Counted from the first letter of the stretch, positions 25,268 to 34,430 are shown. The stretch: 64,000 nt of DNA from CAZMVY01 sp964653435 (GCA_964653435.1 CAZZFA010000016.1:1-64000); one strand, 5' to 3'. A program made the numbers and translations. The notes: generated by a model from the sequence alone, not told the origin.

Positions 25268-26191
25268 ATGGGCATTCTCGACCGTCTCAAGAAGGGTCTC
25301 GCCAAGACGCGGGACAAGATCGCCTCGGGCTTCCGGGCGATCCTGCCGTTCGGCAAGAAGATCGACGACGCCGTCCTCGACCAGCTCGAGGAAACCATGC
25401 TCGCCGACGACATGGGGCCGGCCACGGTCTCCCGGCTCATCGACGAGGTCCGCAAGGCGTGGAAGGCCGGCACGATCCGCGAAACGCAGGAGATCATCCC
25501 GTTTCTCAAAGACCACATCACCGGCTACTGGCCCGAGGCGCAGCGACGGCTGCACTTCGCCGAGTCCGGCCCCACCGTCATCCTCGTCGCCGGCATCAAC
25601 GGCTCCGGCAAGACCACCAGCGTCGCCAAGCTCGCCAAGTACCTCACCGACCAGGGGAAGAAGGTCATTCTCGGTGCGTGCGACACCTTCCGCGCCGCCG
25701 CCGTGGAGCAGCTCACGATCTGGTCCGAGCGCACGGGCGTCCAGATCGTCAAGCACAAACAGGGCGCCGACCCCGGCGCCGTCGCCTATGACGCCTGCGA
25801 AGCCGCCGTCGCCCGCAACGCCGACGTACTGCTCATCGACACGGCCGGCCGCCTCCACACGCAGGAACACCTGATGCGCGAGCTGAACAAGATTCAGCGC
25901 GTCGTGGAAAAGAAGATCCCCGGTGCCCCCCACGAAGTGCTGCTCGTGCTGGACTCGACCATCGGCCAGAATGCCATCAACCAGGCCAGGATGTTCAGCC
26001 AGCACGTGAAGGTCACCGGTCTGTTCCTCGCCAAGCTCGATGGATCCGCCAAGGGAGGCATCGTCATCGGAATCCGCGATCAGCTTGATATCCCGGTCAA
26101 GTTCGTCGGCCTCGGCGAAACCCCGGATGACATCGAACCGTTCGATCCGGAGGCATTCGTCCAGGCGCTGTTCGCGGACGGATCGGAATAG
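25268..26191 (+). CDS. ftsY: Signal recognition particle receptor FtsY
   Basis: A 307-aa SRP-type GTPase that docks ribosome-SRP complexes at the membrane. The N domain covers about 1-95; the G domain has G1 AGINGSGKTTS, the DTFRAAAVEQL block, G3 LLIDTAGRLHTQEHLM, G4 FLAKLDGSAKGG and the closing GLGETPDDIEPFD. It lacks the long acidic A domain of E. coli FtsY, as is usual outside gammaproteobacteria. The ATG at 25268 has no strong ribosome site, which fits expression as the third gene of ribH-nusB-ftsY. Confidence 0.96.
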   Translation: MGILDRLKKGLAKTRDKIASGFRAILPFGKKIDDAVLDQLEETMLADDMGPATVSRLIDEVRKAWKAGTIRETQEIIPFLKDHITGYWPEAQRRLHFAESGPTVILVAGINGSGKTTSVAKLAKYLTDQGKKVILGACDTFRAAAVEQLTIWSERTGVQIVKHKQGADPGAVAYDACEAAVARNADVLLIDTAGRLHTQEHLMRELNKIQRVVEKKIPGAPHEVLLVLDSTIGQNAINQARMFSQHVKVTGLFLAKLDGSAKGGIVIGIRDQLDIPVKFVGLGETPDDIEPFDPEAFVQALFADGSE

Positions 26192-26306
26192 CCGGTGGTC
26201 GGCGGCGGGCCGAGCCCCGGACCGGCGAAGGCCACGGGAACGGGACTGCCCCGGCGCCGTGGCAGCCGCAGTCACGTTGCGAACTCTGGCCGAAGGAGCA
26301 CATGCC

Positions 26307-27380
26307 ATGTCGTTGACGAGACGTCAATTCCTCGCCGGCAGCGCTGCCGGCGCCGCGGCCGCCGCCGTCGGGTGCCGCCCTGCGGATGTTTCGCTCACTC
26401 GTGCCGATGCCTGCCCGCGGCCGGGGACGAGGTTCTCGTTCGTGCACCTGGCCGACATCCACCTGACGCCCAAACGATGGGGCGACAGGGGCTACCGCGC
26501 CTGTGTCGAGTCCATCCGCCGGCTGCCCGAGCGGCCCGCCTTCGCACTGATGGGCGGCGACATGGTCTTCGACGGCAACTACAACACCAAACCCTATTAC
26601 GAGGAGCAGATCCGCCTCTTCAAGGAGATCACCGCCGAGCTTGGCATGCCCTGGTATCCCTGCATGGGAAACCACGATGTCCTCGGCTGGTCCCCGCGAA
26701 GGAAGGTCGCCCTCGACGACCCGGACATCGGCAAGAAGATGATCCTGGAACGGCTCGACTGGAAGAGCCCGTACTACAGCTTCGACCACGGCGGCTGGCA
26801 CTTTGTCGTCCTCGACTGCATCTATCCCGTCAAAGGGCCCGGCGGTCCGAGCTACGAGCCCCGTATCGGTCCGGAGCAGCTCGAATGGCTCGCGGCGGAT
26901 CTCGGTTCGGCGGGCGAACGCCCGAAGATCGTCGTCAGCCACATCGCCGCTTTCTACGGACTCGACCAGGCCGCCGGAAACACCGACGCGAAGGCCATGA
27001 ACCCCGGCATGGTCCTGCGCGACACGAAGGATCTGCGACTGATCCTCGAACGGCACAAAGTCACGGCCCTGCTCCAGGGGCACAGCCACGTCACCGAGGA
27101 ATACCGCTACCGTGGCGTCTGGTATCTCACGAGCGCCGCCGTCAGTGCCGGCTGGTGGGCCGGCACCTGGCTCGGCCCGGACTATGGCTACACCCTCTTC
27201 CACTGCACAGGCGACCGGCTCACATGGGAACCCAGGACGTTCCCGTGGCAGACGCACCTCGAGCCGGAGGACGAGCTGGAACGACGAAAGATCAGGGAGC
27301 ACGCCGAGTTCATCGAGGAGCAGCAACGGCTGCTCGCACGCGACCGCGCCGCCGGCGCCCGGCTCAAGGCGGCCGGCTGA
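26307..27380 (+). CDS. Tat-exported calcineurin-like metallophosphoesterase, probable lipoprotein
   Basis: A 357-aa dinuclear-metal phosphoesterase. Residues 1-23 form a twin-arginine signal (LTRRQFLAGSAAGAAAAAVG) followed by Cys in VGC, resembling a lipobox, so it may be lipid-anchored after Tat export. Metal motifs occur in order: HLADIHL, MGGDMVFDGN, PCMGNHDV, VVSHIAAF and LLQGHSHVTE. GGAG lies 8 nt before the ATG at 26307; the longer frame is a read-back through the end of ftsY. The phosphoester substrate is unknown. It stands 115 bp after ftsY and could be co-transcribed. Confidence 0.9.
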   Translation: MSLTRRQFLAGSAAGAAAAAVGCRPADVSLTRADACPRPGTRFSFVHLADIHLTPKRWGDRGYRACVESIRRLPERPAFALMGGDMVFDGNYNTKPYYEEQIRLFKEITAELGMPWYPCMGNHDVLGWSPRRKVALDDPDIGKKMILERLDWKSPYYSFDHGGWHFVVLDCIYPVKGPGGPSYEPRIGPEQLEWLAADLGSAGERPKIVVSHIAAFYGLDQAAGNTDAKAMNPGMVLRDTKDLRLILERHKVTALLQGHSHVTEEYRYRGVWYLTSAAVSAGWWAGTWLGPDYGYTLFHCTGDRLTWEPRTFPWQTHLEPEDELERRKIREHAEFIEEQQRLLARDRAAGARLKAAG

Positions 27381-27516
27381 AACCCTCGGGCGGGAAGGCC
27401 CCAGGGGCGCAAGACGGCAAGGCCCCATGACGTTGCGCGACACCGAGGGTACCTGATTGGTCCCGGAATCGGGCATGCCGCCCCGCACTGTGCCAACGCG
27501 TCCGACGACCGCGGAA

Positions 27517-27546
27517 TTGGAAATACCGGTCGCGGAGCGCTATATT
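27517..27546 (+). promoter_or_regulatory. Promoter of mrp
   Basis: TTGGAA (27517-27522), an 18-bp spacer and TATATT (27541-27546). The expected transcription start near 27553 gives a leader of about 45 nt with AGGAG at 27589-27593, so unlike the leaderless promoters in this window this one serves a Shine-Dalgarno start. Confidence 0.6.
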
Positions 27547-27598
27547 GGCATGCGCGCCGCCGCTCCGCGACATAGCCGGCGGCATGACAGGAGTTGTG

Positions 27599-28687
27599 AT
27601 GACCCCACCGACCAGAGACGAAATCCTGAACGTCCTGCGTACCGTCAATGACCCCGAGTTGCAGCGTGATGTCGTCACGCTCGGGATGGTCCGGAACGTA
27701 GCGGTGTGCGACGGACAGGTCCGCGTGGACCTCGAGCTGACGACGCCCGCCTGCCCGCTCAAAGAGACGCTCCGCCGCGACGTAACCACCGCCGTCATGG
27801 GCCTCCGCGGCGTGAAGAGCGTCGCCGTCGAGTTCTCCGCGAAGGTAAGACAGAGCCCGATACGACAGACCGCACTGCCCGGCGTGAAGAACATCATCGC
27901 CGTCGGCGCCGGCAAGGGCGGCGTGGGCAAGAGCACGATCGCGGTGCTCACGGCGATCGGCCTGGCCCGGTCGGGCGCGTCGGTCGGGCTGCTCGATGCG
28001 GACGTGTACGGCCCGTCGATCCCGAAGATGATGGGCGTCGAGGACGCCCAGCCCGCCGTGAGCGGCGAAGCCAACCGGATCATCCCCGTCGAGGCACACG
28101 GCGTAAAGACCATGAGCATCGGCTTCATCATCCCGCGCGATCAGCCGGTCATCTGGCGGGGGCCGATGATCCACGGCACGATCAGGCAATTCCTCGAGCA
28201 GGTGGACTGGGGCGAGCTGGATTACCTCATCGTCGATCTGCCACCCGGCACGGGCGACGTTCCGCTGACGCTTTCGCAGTCGATCCCCGCCACGGGCGCC
28301 GTCGTCGTGTGTACCCCGCAAGCCGTGGCGCTGCTCGATTGCGTCCGCGCGGCCCGGATGTACCAGATGCTCAAGGTGGAGGTGCTCGGGATCATCGAGA
28401 ACATGAGTTACTTCATCGCCCCCGACACGCTTCGCGAATACGATCTCTTCGGCAAGGGAGGCGCCGAAGCGGCCGCACGCGAGCTGGGCGTTCCCTTCCT
28501 CGGCTCGATCCCCATCAACGTTGCCGTACCGATCAGCGGCGACCGCGGCACGCCCGCCGACGTCTTCGACAACGGGCAGCAGGGCCTCGCGGAAGCCGTC
28601 AAGACAATCGTCGGCAACCTCGCCGGCCGGATCAGCGTGCGCAATCTCCGCCAGCCGGCAGCCCCCGCGTTTGCGATCGAGCGGTAA
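27599..28687 (+). CDS. mrp: Mrp/ApbC (NBP35-type) Fe-S carrier P-loop ATPase
   Basis: A 362-aa protein with an N-terminal MIP18/DUF59 domain (about 1-85; NDPELQRDVVTLGMV, TTPACPLKE) and a MinD-like ATPase domain with deviant Walker A GKGGVGKST, followed by LLDADVYGPSIPKMMG, PVIWRGPMIHGTIRQF and DYLIVDLPPGTGD. Mrp proteins transfer Fe-S clusters. The usual CxxC after ENMSYF that binds the bridging cluster is absent: the segment reads ENMSYFIAPDTLREYD. AGGAG lies 5 nt before the ATG at 27599. It is transcribed from its own promoter. Confidence 0.93.
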   Translation: MTPPTRDEILNVLRTVNDPELQRDVVTLGMVRNVAVCDGQVRVDLELTTPACPLKETLRRDVTTAVMGLRGVKSVAVEFSAKVRQSPIRQTALPGVKNIIAVGAGKGGVGKSTIAVLTAIGLARSGASVGLLDADVYGPSIPKMMGVEDAQPAVSGEANRIIPVEAHGVKTMSIGFIIPRDQPVIWRGPMIHGTIRQFLEQVDWGELDYLIVDLPPGTGDVPLTLSQSIPATGAVVVCTPQAVALLDCVRAARMYQMLKVEVLGIIENMSYFIAPDTLREYDLFGKGGAEAAARELGVPFLGSIPINVAVPISGDRGTPADVFDNGQQGLAEAVKTIVGNLAGRISVRNLRQPAAPAFAIER

Positions 28688-28901
28688 CGTCGGCACAGGC
28701 TTTTCCGCAATCGGCTTGGCCCGCTCCGTGCGTTCGGCGACGCGGTCATCGTGGTCCGCGATCGACGCTCCTGCCGGACGAACGACGGACCGCTGGCGAT
28801 TCGTCCATCCGACAGGAGTGCCCTTCACCGTTTCTTTGTGATTTGTTTCACGGCCGGTCGCGTGTGCCTGCGCCCGCAAGAGGATTTTCACCTCCGCGCG
28901 G

Positions 28902-28930
28902 TTGACTTTTCGTGCGACGCGTCGTATAGT
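28902..28930 (+). promoter_or_regulatory. cysH-sir promoter
   Basis: TTGACT (28902-28907), a 17-bp spacer and TATAGT (28925-28930), each 5 of 6 to consensus. Transcription should start near 28937, leaving a long untranslated leader before cysH at 29182. Confidence 0.75.
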
Positions 28931-29011
28931 ACGCGTGATGGTTCGGATGTCACAGCCCGCTTCCTGGTTACATACCGTAAGCACCCTCCGTACGCGCCGG
29001 GCCGTGTCCGT

Positions 29012-29140
29012 ATGCTCTTGTTGTCGCGCCAACTGTTTCGCGGCTCGAGCAACCTGACGCCGGCGCATCATTCCGAACAGGCAAGACGCCATTGAAATCG
29101 GTAAGGCCCGCAGGTTCGCTCCGGCGGGCCTTCTTCGTTT
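29012..29140 (+). promoter_or_regulatory. Attenuator-like leader of cysH-sir
   Basis: A short ORF (29012-29095, 27 codons, beginning MLLLSRQLF and ending SEQARRH) stops 7 nt before a terminator hairpin, AAGGCCCGC / GCGGGCCTT (29103-29111, 29124-29132), followed by CTTCGTTT. Such a layout fits transcription attenuation, by ribosome position or by a ligand-binding RNA. The leader ORF has no Cys codons and no clear ribosome site, so a riboswitch is equally possible. I could not match SAM-I, SAM-II or SAH riboswitch sequences. Confidence 0.5.
29103..29140 (+). terminator. Intrinsic terminator within the cysH leader
   Basis: A perfect 9-bp stem AAGGCCCGC/GCGGGCCTT with a 12-nt loop, then a T-rich tract CTTCGTTT. 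It lies after the promoter and 42 nt before the cysH start, so readthrough must be controlled or partial for the operon to be expressed. Confidence 0.65.
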
Positions 29141-29181
29141 CTCCGTGCGTGATATTCGTTTCTTCGCAGGAGCAGGCAATC

Positions 29182-29895
29182 ATGACGACACAGATCGAAC
29201 CAACCGCGGGTCGATCCCCCGTCTCCGAGCAGAGCGATCCAAGGGAAATCGTCGCCTGGACGCTCGAACGCTTCGCCAATCAACGTATGATCCTGAGCAC
29301 GTCTTTCGGCATGGAGGGCTGCGCTCTGATCGACATGTACGCGCGCTGCGGCCGCCCGCTCACGGTCATCTACATCGACACGGGCTTCTTCTTCCCCGAG
29401 ACGTATGCGCTGCGCGACCGCATGATCGAACGCTACCCCGGCATCACGTTCATCAATGCCGGTACCCCCCTTACCCCACAGGAGCAGGCGGATCGCTATG
29501 GCGATGCCCTCTGGAAGAGCAACCCCGATCTGTGCTGCGAACTCCGCAAGGTCCGGCCGATGGCCGAGGTCATGCGGAACGTGGACGTGTGGATCACCGG
29601 CCTGCGCCGGAGTCAGTCGCCAACGCGTGCGAATCTCCGCGTTGTCGACTGGGACTGGAAGTTCCAGGTGCTCAAGGTCAGTCCGCTTGCCAACTGGGAC
29701 CGCCGCCAGGTATGGGAATACGTGCAGAACCACGCGGTTCCCTACAACATACTGCACGAGAAGGGCTATCCCACGATCGGCTGCACCCACTGCACAAAGC
29801 CCGTGCCGGGTTCCCGGATCGGCGACTACACCCGCGCCGGCCGATGGGCCGACACGGGCAAGACCGAATGCGGTCTCCATGGGGCAGGAATCTGA
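29182..29895 (+). CDS. cysH: Adenylyl-sulfate (APS) reductase, Fe-S type
   Basis: A 237-aa enzyme reducing activated sulfate to sulfite. It has STSFGMEGCALIDM (the nucleotide-binding PP-loop), IDTGFFFPETYAL, and the four cluster cysteines in DLCCELRKVRP and GCTHCTKP that mark the APS rather than PAPS form, plus the C-terminal catalytic Cys in TECGLHGAGI. GGAG lies about 9 nt before the ATG. It is followed by sulfite reductase (113-bp gap), so the two consecutive steps of assimilatory sulfate reduction form one operon. Reductant is probably thioredoxin. Confidence 0.95.
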   Translation: MTTQIEPTAGRSPVSEQSDPREIVAWTLERFANQRMILSTSFGMEGCALIDMYARCGRPLTVIYIDTGFFFPETYALRDRMIERYPGITFINAGTPLTPQEQADRYGDALWKSNPDLCCELRKVRPMAEVMRNVDVWITGLRRSQSPTRANLRVVDWDWKFQVLKVSPLANWDRRQVWEYVQNHAVPYNILHEKGYPTIGCTHCTKPVPGSRIGDYTRAGRWADTGKTECGLHGAGI

Positions 29896-30008
29896 GCGAA
29901 CAGCAGCAGATGGCAGGATCCGTTGTGCGGACCATCCCCGTTCGCAGCATGCACACGGCCGACGATGCGCAAGCGAGCGGTCGCCACGCGACGAAAGGAA
30001 ATGCGATT

Positions 30009-31718
30009 ATGACGAACGATATGAAGAAGACAGAATCCCCGGTCGAAGCAGCCAAGCGTAACAGCCGCTACCTCCGCGGCACGCTCGCCGAAACCCTCGC
30101 GTCCGACGCCTCCCACTTTGCCGAGGACGACGCGCAGATCCTCAAGGCGCACGGCTCGTATCAACAAAAGGATCGCGACCGCCGCCGGGCAGCACGCGAC
30201 GCCGGCGAGGAAAAGCCCTATATGTTCATGGTTCGCTGCGCCATCCCGGGCGGCGTACTCACCGCCGAGCAGTACCTCGCTCTGGACGACCTGGCCGACC
30301 GTTACGGCAACGGTACCCTCCGGGTGACCACGCGCCAGGACATCCAGATCCACGGTGTGTCCAAGTCGAATCTCAAGGCGACGATCGCAGCAATCAACGC
30401 CTCGCTCGTCACGACGCTGGGCGCGTGCGGCGACGTGAACCGCAACGTCATGGTCTGCCCGGCACCCGTTGCCGGCGAGCCGCATACGACGGTGCGCCGG
30501 CTGGCGGTGGAAATCGCCCGGGAGCTTCGCCCGGCAACGACGGCCTACCGGGAGATCTGGCTGGACGCTGAGAAAGCGACGGCCTCGGAACCGCAGGAGC
30601 CATTTTACGGCGAACAGTACCTTCCGCGAAAGTTCAAGACCGCCATCGCTCTCGACACGGACAACTGCGTAGAAGTCCACGCACACGACTGCGGCCTCAT
30701 CGCGCTGGTCCGCGACGGACAAGTCCGCGGCTTCAACGTCCTCGTCGGCGGCGGCATGGGATTGACGCACAGCCGAGCCGACACGTTCGCGAACCTGGCC
30801 GAACCGCTCGGCATGGTCCGGACTGCCGACGCACTCGAAGCCGTCCGCGCCGTCGCCGCGATCTTCCGCGATCATGGCAACCGGTCCGACCGACGCCACG
30901 CACGCCTGAAGTACCTGATCGCCGAATGGGGCATGGAGCGTTTCCGATGGGAGTTTCAGCGCCGCGTGTCTTTCCGGCTGCTCCCGCCAGAGGATGTGCC
31001 GCCGCCTCCCTTTCACGACCACCTCGGCGCCCATTCGCAGGGAGACGACAGGTGGTTCTACGGCATCTTTGTACCGAACGGTCGAATCGCAGATCGGCCG
31101 CATGAGGCGTTGCGCAAGGCTCTGCGTAACGTCGTCCACACGCACCGCCCCTGCGTCGTGCTTACCGCCCAACAGAACGTGCTGCTCGGCAACCTGACGC
31201 AACCTGCGCTCGCGCAGATCCGGGACGCCCTGCAGGCCGACGGCGTCCGCGCGGCCGAAAGCCTCCCCGCCGCCCGCCGCTACTCGCTGGCCTGCCCTGC
31301 CCTGCCCACCTGCCCGCTGGCCATTGCCGAATCCGAACGCGTTATGCCGGCCATCCTCGATCGTATTGAAACCGAGCTGGAGTCCCTCCATCTCCGCGAT
31401 GCACCTCTAACCATCCGGATGACCGGCTGCCCGAACGGCTGCGTACGCCCGTATACGGCCGATGTCGCGCTGGTCGGGCGCCGCCCCGGTACGTATCACA
31501 TATACGTCGGCGGCGGTCTCTCCGGTGACCGCATGGCGGATCTGTACGCCGCCGACGTCCCGATCGATGCGATCGTCGAGGTGCTGCGGCCTCTGCTTAT
31601 CGAATGGGCTGCCCGCCGGCAACCCGACGAGGGCCTCGGCGACTTCTATCGGCGAATGACCGGCCGCCTCAGTCCGCGTCTCTGCCTGCGCGGCGACGAG
31701 CAACCGGCGGCGCGCTGA
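30009..31718 (+). CDS. Assimilatory sulfite reductase (siroheme, 4Fe-4S)
   Basis: A 569-aa hemoprotein that reduces sulfite to sulfide. It has two ferredoxin-like halves; the siroheme/cluster ligands are CPALPTCPLAIAESER (Cx5C) and MTGCPNGCVRPY (Cx3C) near the C-terminus. Early conserved segments include RVTTRQDIQIHGV and ACGDVNRNVMVCP. No flavoprotein subunit (CysJ) is nearby, so ferredoxin is the likelier donor. The start ATG 30009 has AAGGA 9 nt upstream; the same frame runs back through cysH as a shadow. It could be named sir or cysI. Confidence 0.95.
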   Translation: MTNDMKKTESPVEAAKRNSRYLRGTLAETLASDASHFAEDDAQILKAHGSYQQKDRDRRRAARDAGEEKPYMFMVRCAIPGGVLTAEQYLALDDLADRYGNGTLRVTTRQDIQIHGVSKSNLKATIAAINASLVTTLGACGDVNRNVMVCPAPVAGEPHTTVRRLAVEIARELRPATTAYREIWLDAEKATASEPQEPFYGEQYLPRKFKTAIALDTDNCVEVHAHDCGLIALVRDGQVRGFNVLVGGGMGLTHSRADTFANLAEPLGMVRTADALEAVRAVAAIFRDHGNRSDRRHARLKYLIAEWGMERFRWEFQRRVSFRLLPPEDVPPPPFHDHLGAHSQGDDRWFYGIFVPNGRIADRPHEALRKALRNVVHTHRPCVVLTAQQNVLLGNLTQPALAQIRDALQADGVRAAESLPAARRYSLACPALPTCPLAIAESERVMPAILDRIETELESLHLRDAPLTIRMTGCPNGCVRPYTADVALVGRRPGTYHIYVGGGLSGDRMADLYAADVPIDAIVEVLRPLLIEWAARRQPDEGLGDFYRRMTGRLSPRLCLRGDEQPAAR

Positions 31719-31909
31719 ACTCGCGGTTTGCGGGCCGCCGCATTCGTCCGCGTTTACTGCCGATTCCGGCGAGGCGAGAGCGCGAGCGGCCGTCGCTCGT
31801 TTGGCAAAGAATCGCGGTCCGGTTACATTCCCGGATCGGAAAGCCGCCGACGGTTCCGAATTCGCGGGCCGTGCGGAACGGGTCCGTGCGCTGCGCCGGA
31901 AGGAGAATC

Positions 31910-32623
31910 ATGGACCAGCTCAAGTACTTCTTCGACCTGTTCATGCACCTGGACAAGCACCTGAACGACGTCATTCAGGCGTACGGCGTGTGGACGTACT
32001 CGCTTCTTTTCGCCATCGTGTTCTGCGAGACGGGCCTCGTGGTCACGCCGATCCTGCCGGGCGACTCGCTGCTCTTCGCCGCGGGGACGCTGTCGCGGAG
32101 CGGCCCGCTCAGCCCGGTCCTGCTGTTCCTCCTCCTGAGCGCCGCGGCCGTTCTGGGCGACACGATCAATTACCAGATCGGGCATTTCGTCGGTCCGAAG
32201 GTGTTTCGCGGCCACTCGCGGTTCTTCAAAAAAGAGTACCTCGACCGCACGCACCGTTTCTATGAGAAGTACGGCGGCAAGACCATTATCCTGGCGAGGT
32301 TCGTCCCGATCATCCGCACCTTTGCGCCCTTCGTCGCCGGCATCGGGGCCATGAGCTACCTCCGTTTCCTCGCCTACAACGTCGTCGGGGGGGTCGCGTG
32401 GGTGGCAGCGTTCGTGTTCGCGGGCTACGGCTTCGCGAATCTGCCCGTGGTTCGCGACCGGTTCAGCCTTGTCATTCTGGCGATTATCATCATCTCGATC
32501 ATGCCCGGGGTGATCGAGTTTCTGCGGGCTCGATACGGCAAGGAGGCCGCCGCCGCCGCCCCGCCGGCGCTCGGCGCGGATTGTCGCGACGGAAACGACG
32601 CCCGCGACGAAACCGCAGGCTGA
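31910..32623 (+). CDS. DedA family (SNARE-associated/VTT) membrane protein
   Basis: A 237-aa integral membrane protein with the DedA block FCETGLVVTPILPGDSLLFAAG, the re-entrant VLGDTINYQIGHFVG, and FARFVP-type ILARFVPIIRTFAPFVAGIG. DedA proteins are thought to flip or recycle undecaprenyl phosphate or phosphatidylethanolamine and to maintain the proton gradient. About five membrane segments are seen and the C-terminus is short and polar. GGAG ends 4 nt before the ATG; upstream in-frame sequence is Arg-rich shadow. Confidence 0.92.
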   Translation: MDQLKYFFDLFMHLDKHLNDVIQAYGVWTYSLLFAIVFCETGLVVTPILPGDSLLFAAGTLSRSGPLSPVLLFLLLSAAAVLGDTINYQIGHFVGPKVFRGHSRFFKKEYLDRTHRFYEKYGGKTIILARFVPIIRTFAPFVAGIGAMSYLRFLAYNVVGGVAWVAAFVFAGYGFANLPVVRDRFSLVILAIIIISIMPGVIEFLRARYGKEAAAAAPPALGADCRDGNDARDETAG

Positions 32624-32800
32624 TGCGAAATGCCCCGCGGAATACCCCAATGGCCCACGGCAGGCGGCGCCGATGTCAATCGGAAAGAAAATGACCTCCC
32701 GAAACCGGGCGGCGCGATTCCGCCGGACCGGACGTTCCGCCGGCGGCACGCCTGACGTGTGGAACGATCCGCCGGACCGGCGGCGGTCGATGGAAGCGAT

Positions 32801-33613
32801 ATGACGGACTCGGACTTTTCACCGCACGAATCGCCGCCGGAGTCAAGGCCGCCCCCGCTCATCATGGCGCGTCCTGTTGCAATCCCGGTCGCGCCATCGC
32901 CGCCGCGTTTCGGCGATGCCGGCTCTCCGCGGCGGGCGGGGACCGAATTGCTGATTCTCCTGGGCGTGTTTTTCGTGGCGCAGGTGGTCAGCGCTTTGCT
33001 CCTGCACTCGGTCGGCGTACGGGACATGCGGTGGGTCAACGTGCTGGGCTCCGTCGTGGTGGGAACGATCCTCCTCCTTGCCGTGGGGCTGATCCTCCTG
33101 CTCGCCGGCCGGCCGCTACGGACGATCGGGTTTCGAAGCGACTTTCTGCTCGTCGATGCCGCGCTCGGCGTGGGCCTTACGTTCCTGGTGCTTTGCGCGT
33201 TCACCGCCGTCGCCGTTCTCCTGGCGATCTTCGCTCCCGGGCTCTATACCCGGCTCGAAGAGACACCCAGGGCGATTCAGGCTGCGTTTCCCCGGATGCG
33301 TCCGCTGTGGTTCCTCCTGCTGTCGGCATGGGTGGCCGTCTTCGAGGAAACGCTTTTCCGCGGGTTCCTGCTCACGCGCATCCATGCCATCGTCCGTGCA
33401 TGGCCGCCGAGCGTGCTGCTCGGGGCTGCGGTCTTCGCCGTGCCGCATTTCTACGAAGGCTCCGTCGCGATGGCGATGATCTTTCTGCTTGGGACGGTGA
33501 TGGGAATCGTCTTCGTCTGGCGAAAGAGTCTGGTTCCCGTGATCGTACTGCACTTCGTGTTCAACAGCATCGAACTGATGGCGCTCTATATCTCCTCGCC
33601 CGAGTGGAGGTGA
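32801..33613 (+). CDS. CPBP family intramembrane metalloprotease (CAAX protease-like)
   Basis: A 270-aa membrane protein. The ABI/CPBP active-site motifs are present: EETLFRGFLL (EExxxR), AVPHFYEG (His of motif 2) and VLHFVFNS (HxxxN), all near the C-terminal membrane helices. The N-terminal 60 residues are Pro/Ser-rich and cytoplasmic. GGAAG precedes the ATG at 32801 at short distance; a GTG 14 codons upstream is possible but lacks a site. Its peptide targets are unknown. It stands alone between DedA and the convergent ispD. Confidence 0.85.
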   Translation: MTDSDFSPHESPPESRPPPLIMARPVAIPVAPSPPRFGDAGSPRRAGTELLILLGVFFVAQVVSALLLHSVGVRDMRWVNVLGSVVVGTILLLAVGLILLLAGRPLRTIGFRSDFLLVDAALGVGLTFLVLCAFTAVAVLLAIFAPGLYTRLEETPRAIQAAFPRMRPLWFLLLSAWVAVFEETLFRGFLLTRIHAIVRAWPPSVLLGAAVFAVPHFYEGSVAMAMIFLLGTVMGIVFVWRKSLVPVIVLHFVFNSIELMALYISSPEWR

Positions 33614-33695
33614 CACACCGCAGGCGATGCGGAAGGACGAATCCGCAAGGGTGCGGCGGTGAATGACCCGCGGCCCATCCTCCCCCGCCCGCCCG

Positions 33696-34430
33696 TCACC
33701 ATTGCGCTTCCTGAAACGGCCCCATTGCCGTCGGCCTGGGCTTCGGGCGGCTCCGGATGATCGCTGCCGCCAGCGTCAGATCGCCTTTCGTCGTGATCTT
33801 CAGGTTCGTGCCGTCTGACGGAACGACGCTCACCGGATGCCCGAGTGCCTCCACCAACTGCGAGTCGTCCGTCGGCTCGCCCTGGAAATCCTTGAGCTTC
33901 GCGTACGCCTCCACAATGAGCGACTTCCGGAAGACCTGCGGCGTCTGCGCCTCGTACAAGCCCTCCCGCGGCACCGTCGCGTCCACGACCTTCGCCGCGC
34001 TCACGCGCTTGATCGTGCCCACCAGAGGCGCCGCGAGAATCGCCGCGCCCGTCTTCTGCGCCTCGGCGAAGACCGCGTCGATCATCTCCGTGCTTACGCA
34101 GCAGCGTACGGCGTCGTGCACGGCCACGAACTCGGCATCCGCGCTGACCGCCTCGAGCGCCTTCGCGACGGTCTCGAATCGCTCCGCGCCGCCGATCACA
34201 AGCTTCACGCCCATGAAGCCCAGGTTGGCCGCGTACTTCGCCTTGATCTCCTCCTGGTCTTCCGGGGCCACTGCCAGGATCGTCTGGCACACGTCCTCGC
34301 GCTGAAGGAAATGCTCAATCGACCGCAGGAAGATCGCTCGCCCTTCCACCTTGGCGAACGTCTTTTTCTCCGTCCCGCCGAAGCGCTCGCCCCGGCCTGC
34401 CGCCGGTATAATCACCGCAATCTTCGCCAT
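33696..34430 (-). CDS. ispD: 2-C-methyl-D-erythritol 4-phosphate cytidylyltransferase
   Basis: A 244-aa enzyme of the non-mevalonate isoprenoid pathway making CDP-ME from MEP and CTP. Conserved parts are IIPAAGRGERFGG, VHDAVRCCVSTEMI (DAVRP is usual; here Cys replaces the Pro), APLVGTIKRV, TPQVFRKSLI, TDDSQLVEALG and NLKITTKGDL. GAGGG lies 7 nt before the ATG at 34430. It follows the PIN/TRAM gene on the same strand with a 124-bp gap, matching the yacL-ispD order of Firmicutes. Confidence 0.95.
   Translation of the reverse strand: MAKIAVIIPAAGRGERFGGTEKKTFAKVEGRAIFLRSIEHFLQREDVCQTILAVAPEDQEEIKAKYAANLGFMGVKLVIGGAERFETVAKALEAVSADAEFVAVHDAVRCCVSTEMIDAVFAEAQKTGAAILAAPLVGTIKRVSAAKVVDATVPREGLYEAQTPQVFRKSLIVEAYAKLKDFQGEPTDDSQLVEALGHPVSVVPSDGTNLKITTKGDLTLAAAIIRSRPKPRPTAMGPFQEAQW

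Larger units (their letters stand above)
28688..29181 (+). other. Regulatory region between mrp and cysH
   Basis: No full gene is seen. It holds the cysH promoter (28902-28930), a leader of about 245 nt with a 27-codon ORF, and an intrinsic terminator (29103-29140) before the cysH start. The first 210 bases show nothing notable. Confidence 0.6.

Noticed and set aside
28937..29140. SAM or SAH riboswitch before cysH
   Set aside because: Conserved core sequences of SAM-I, SAM-II and SAH classes were not seen; described only as an attenuator-like leader.
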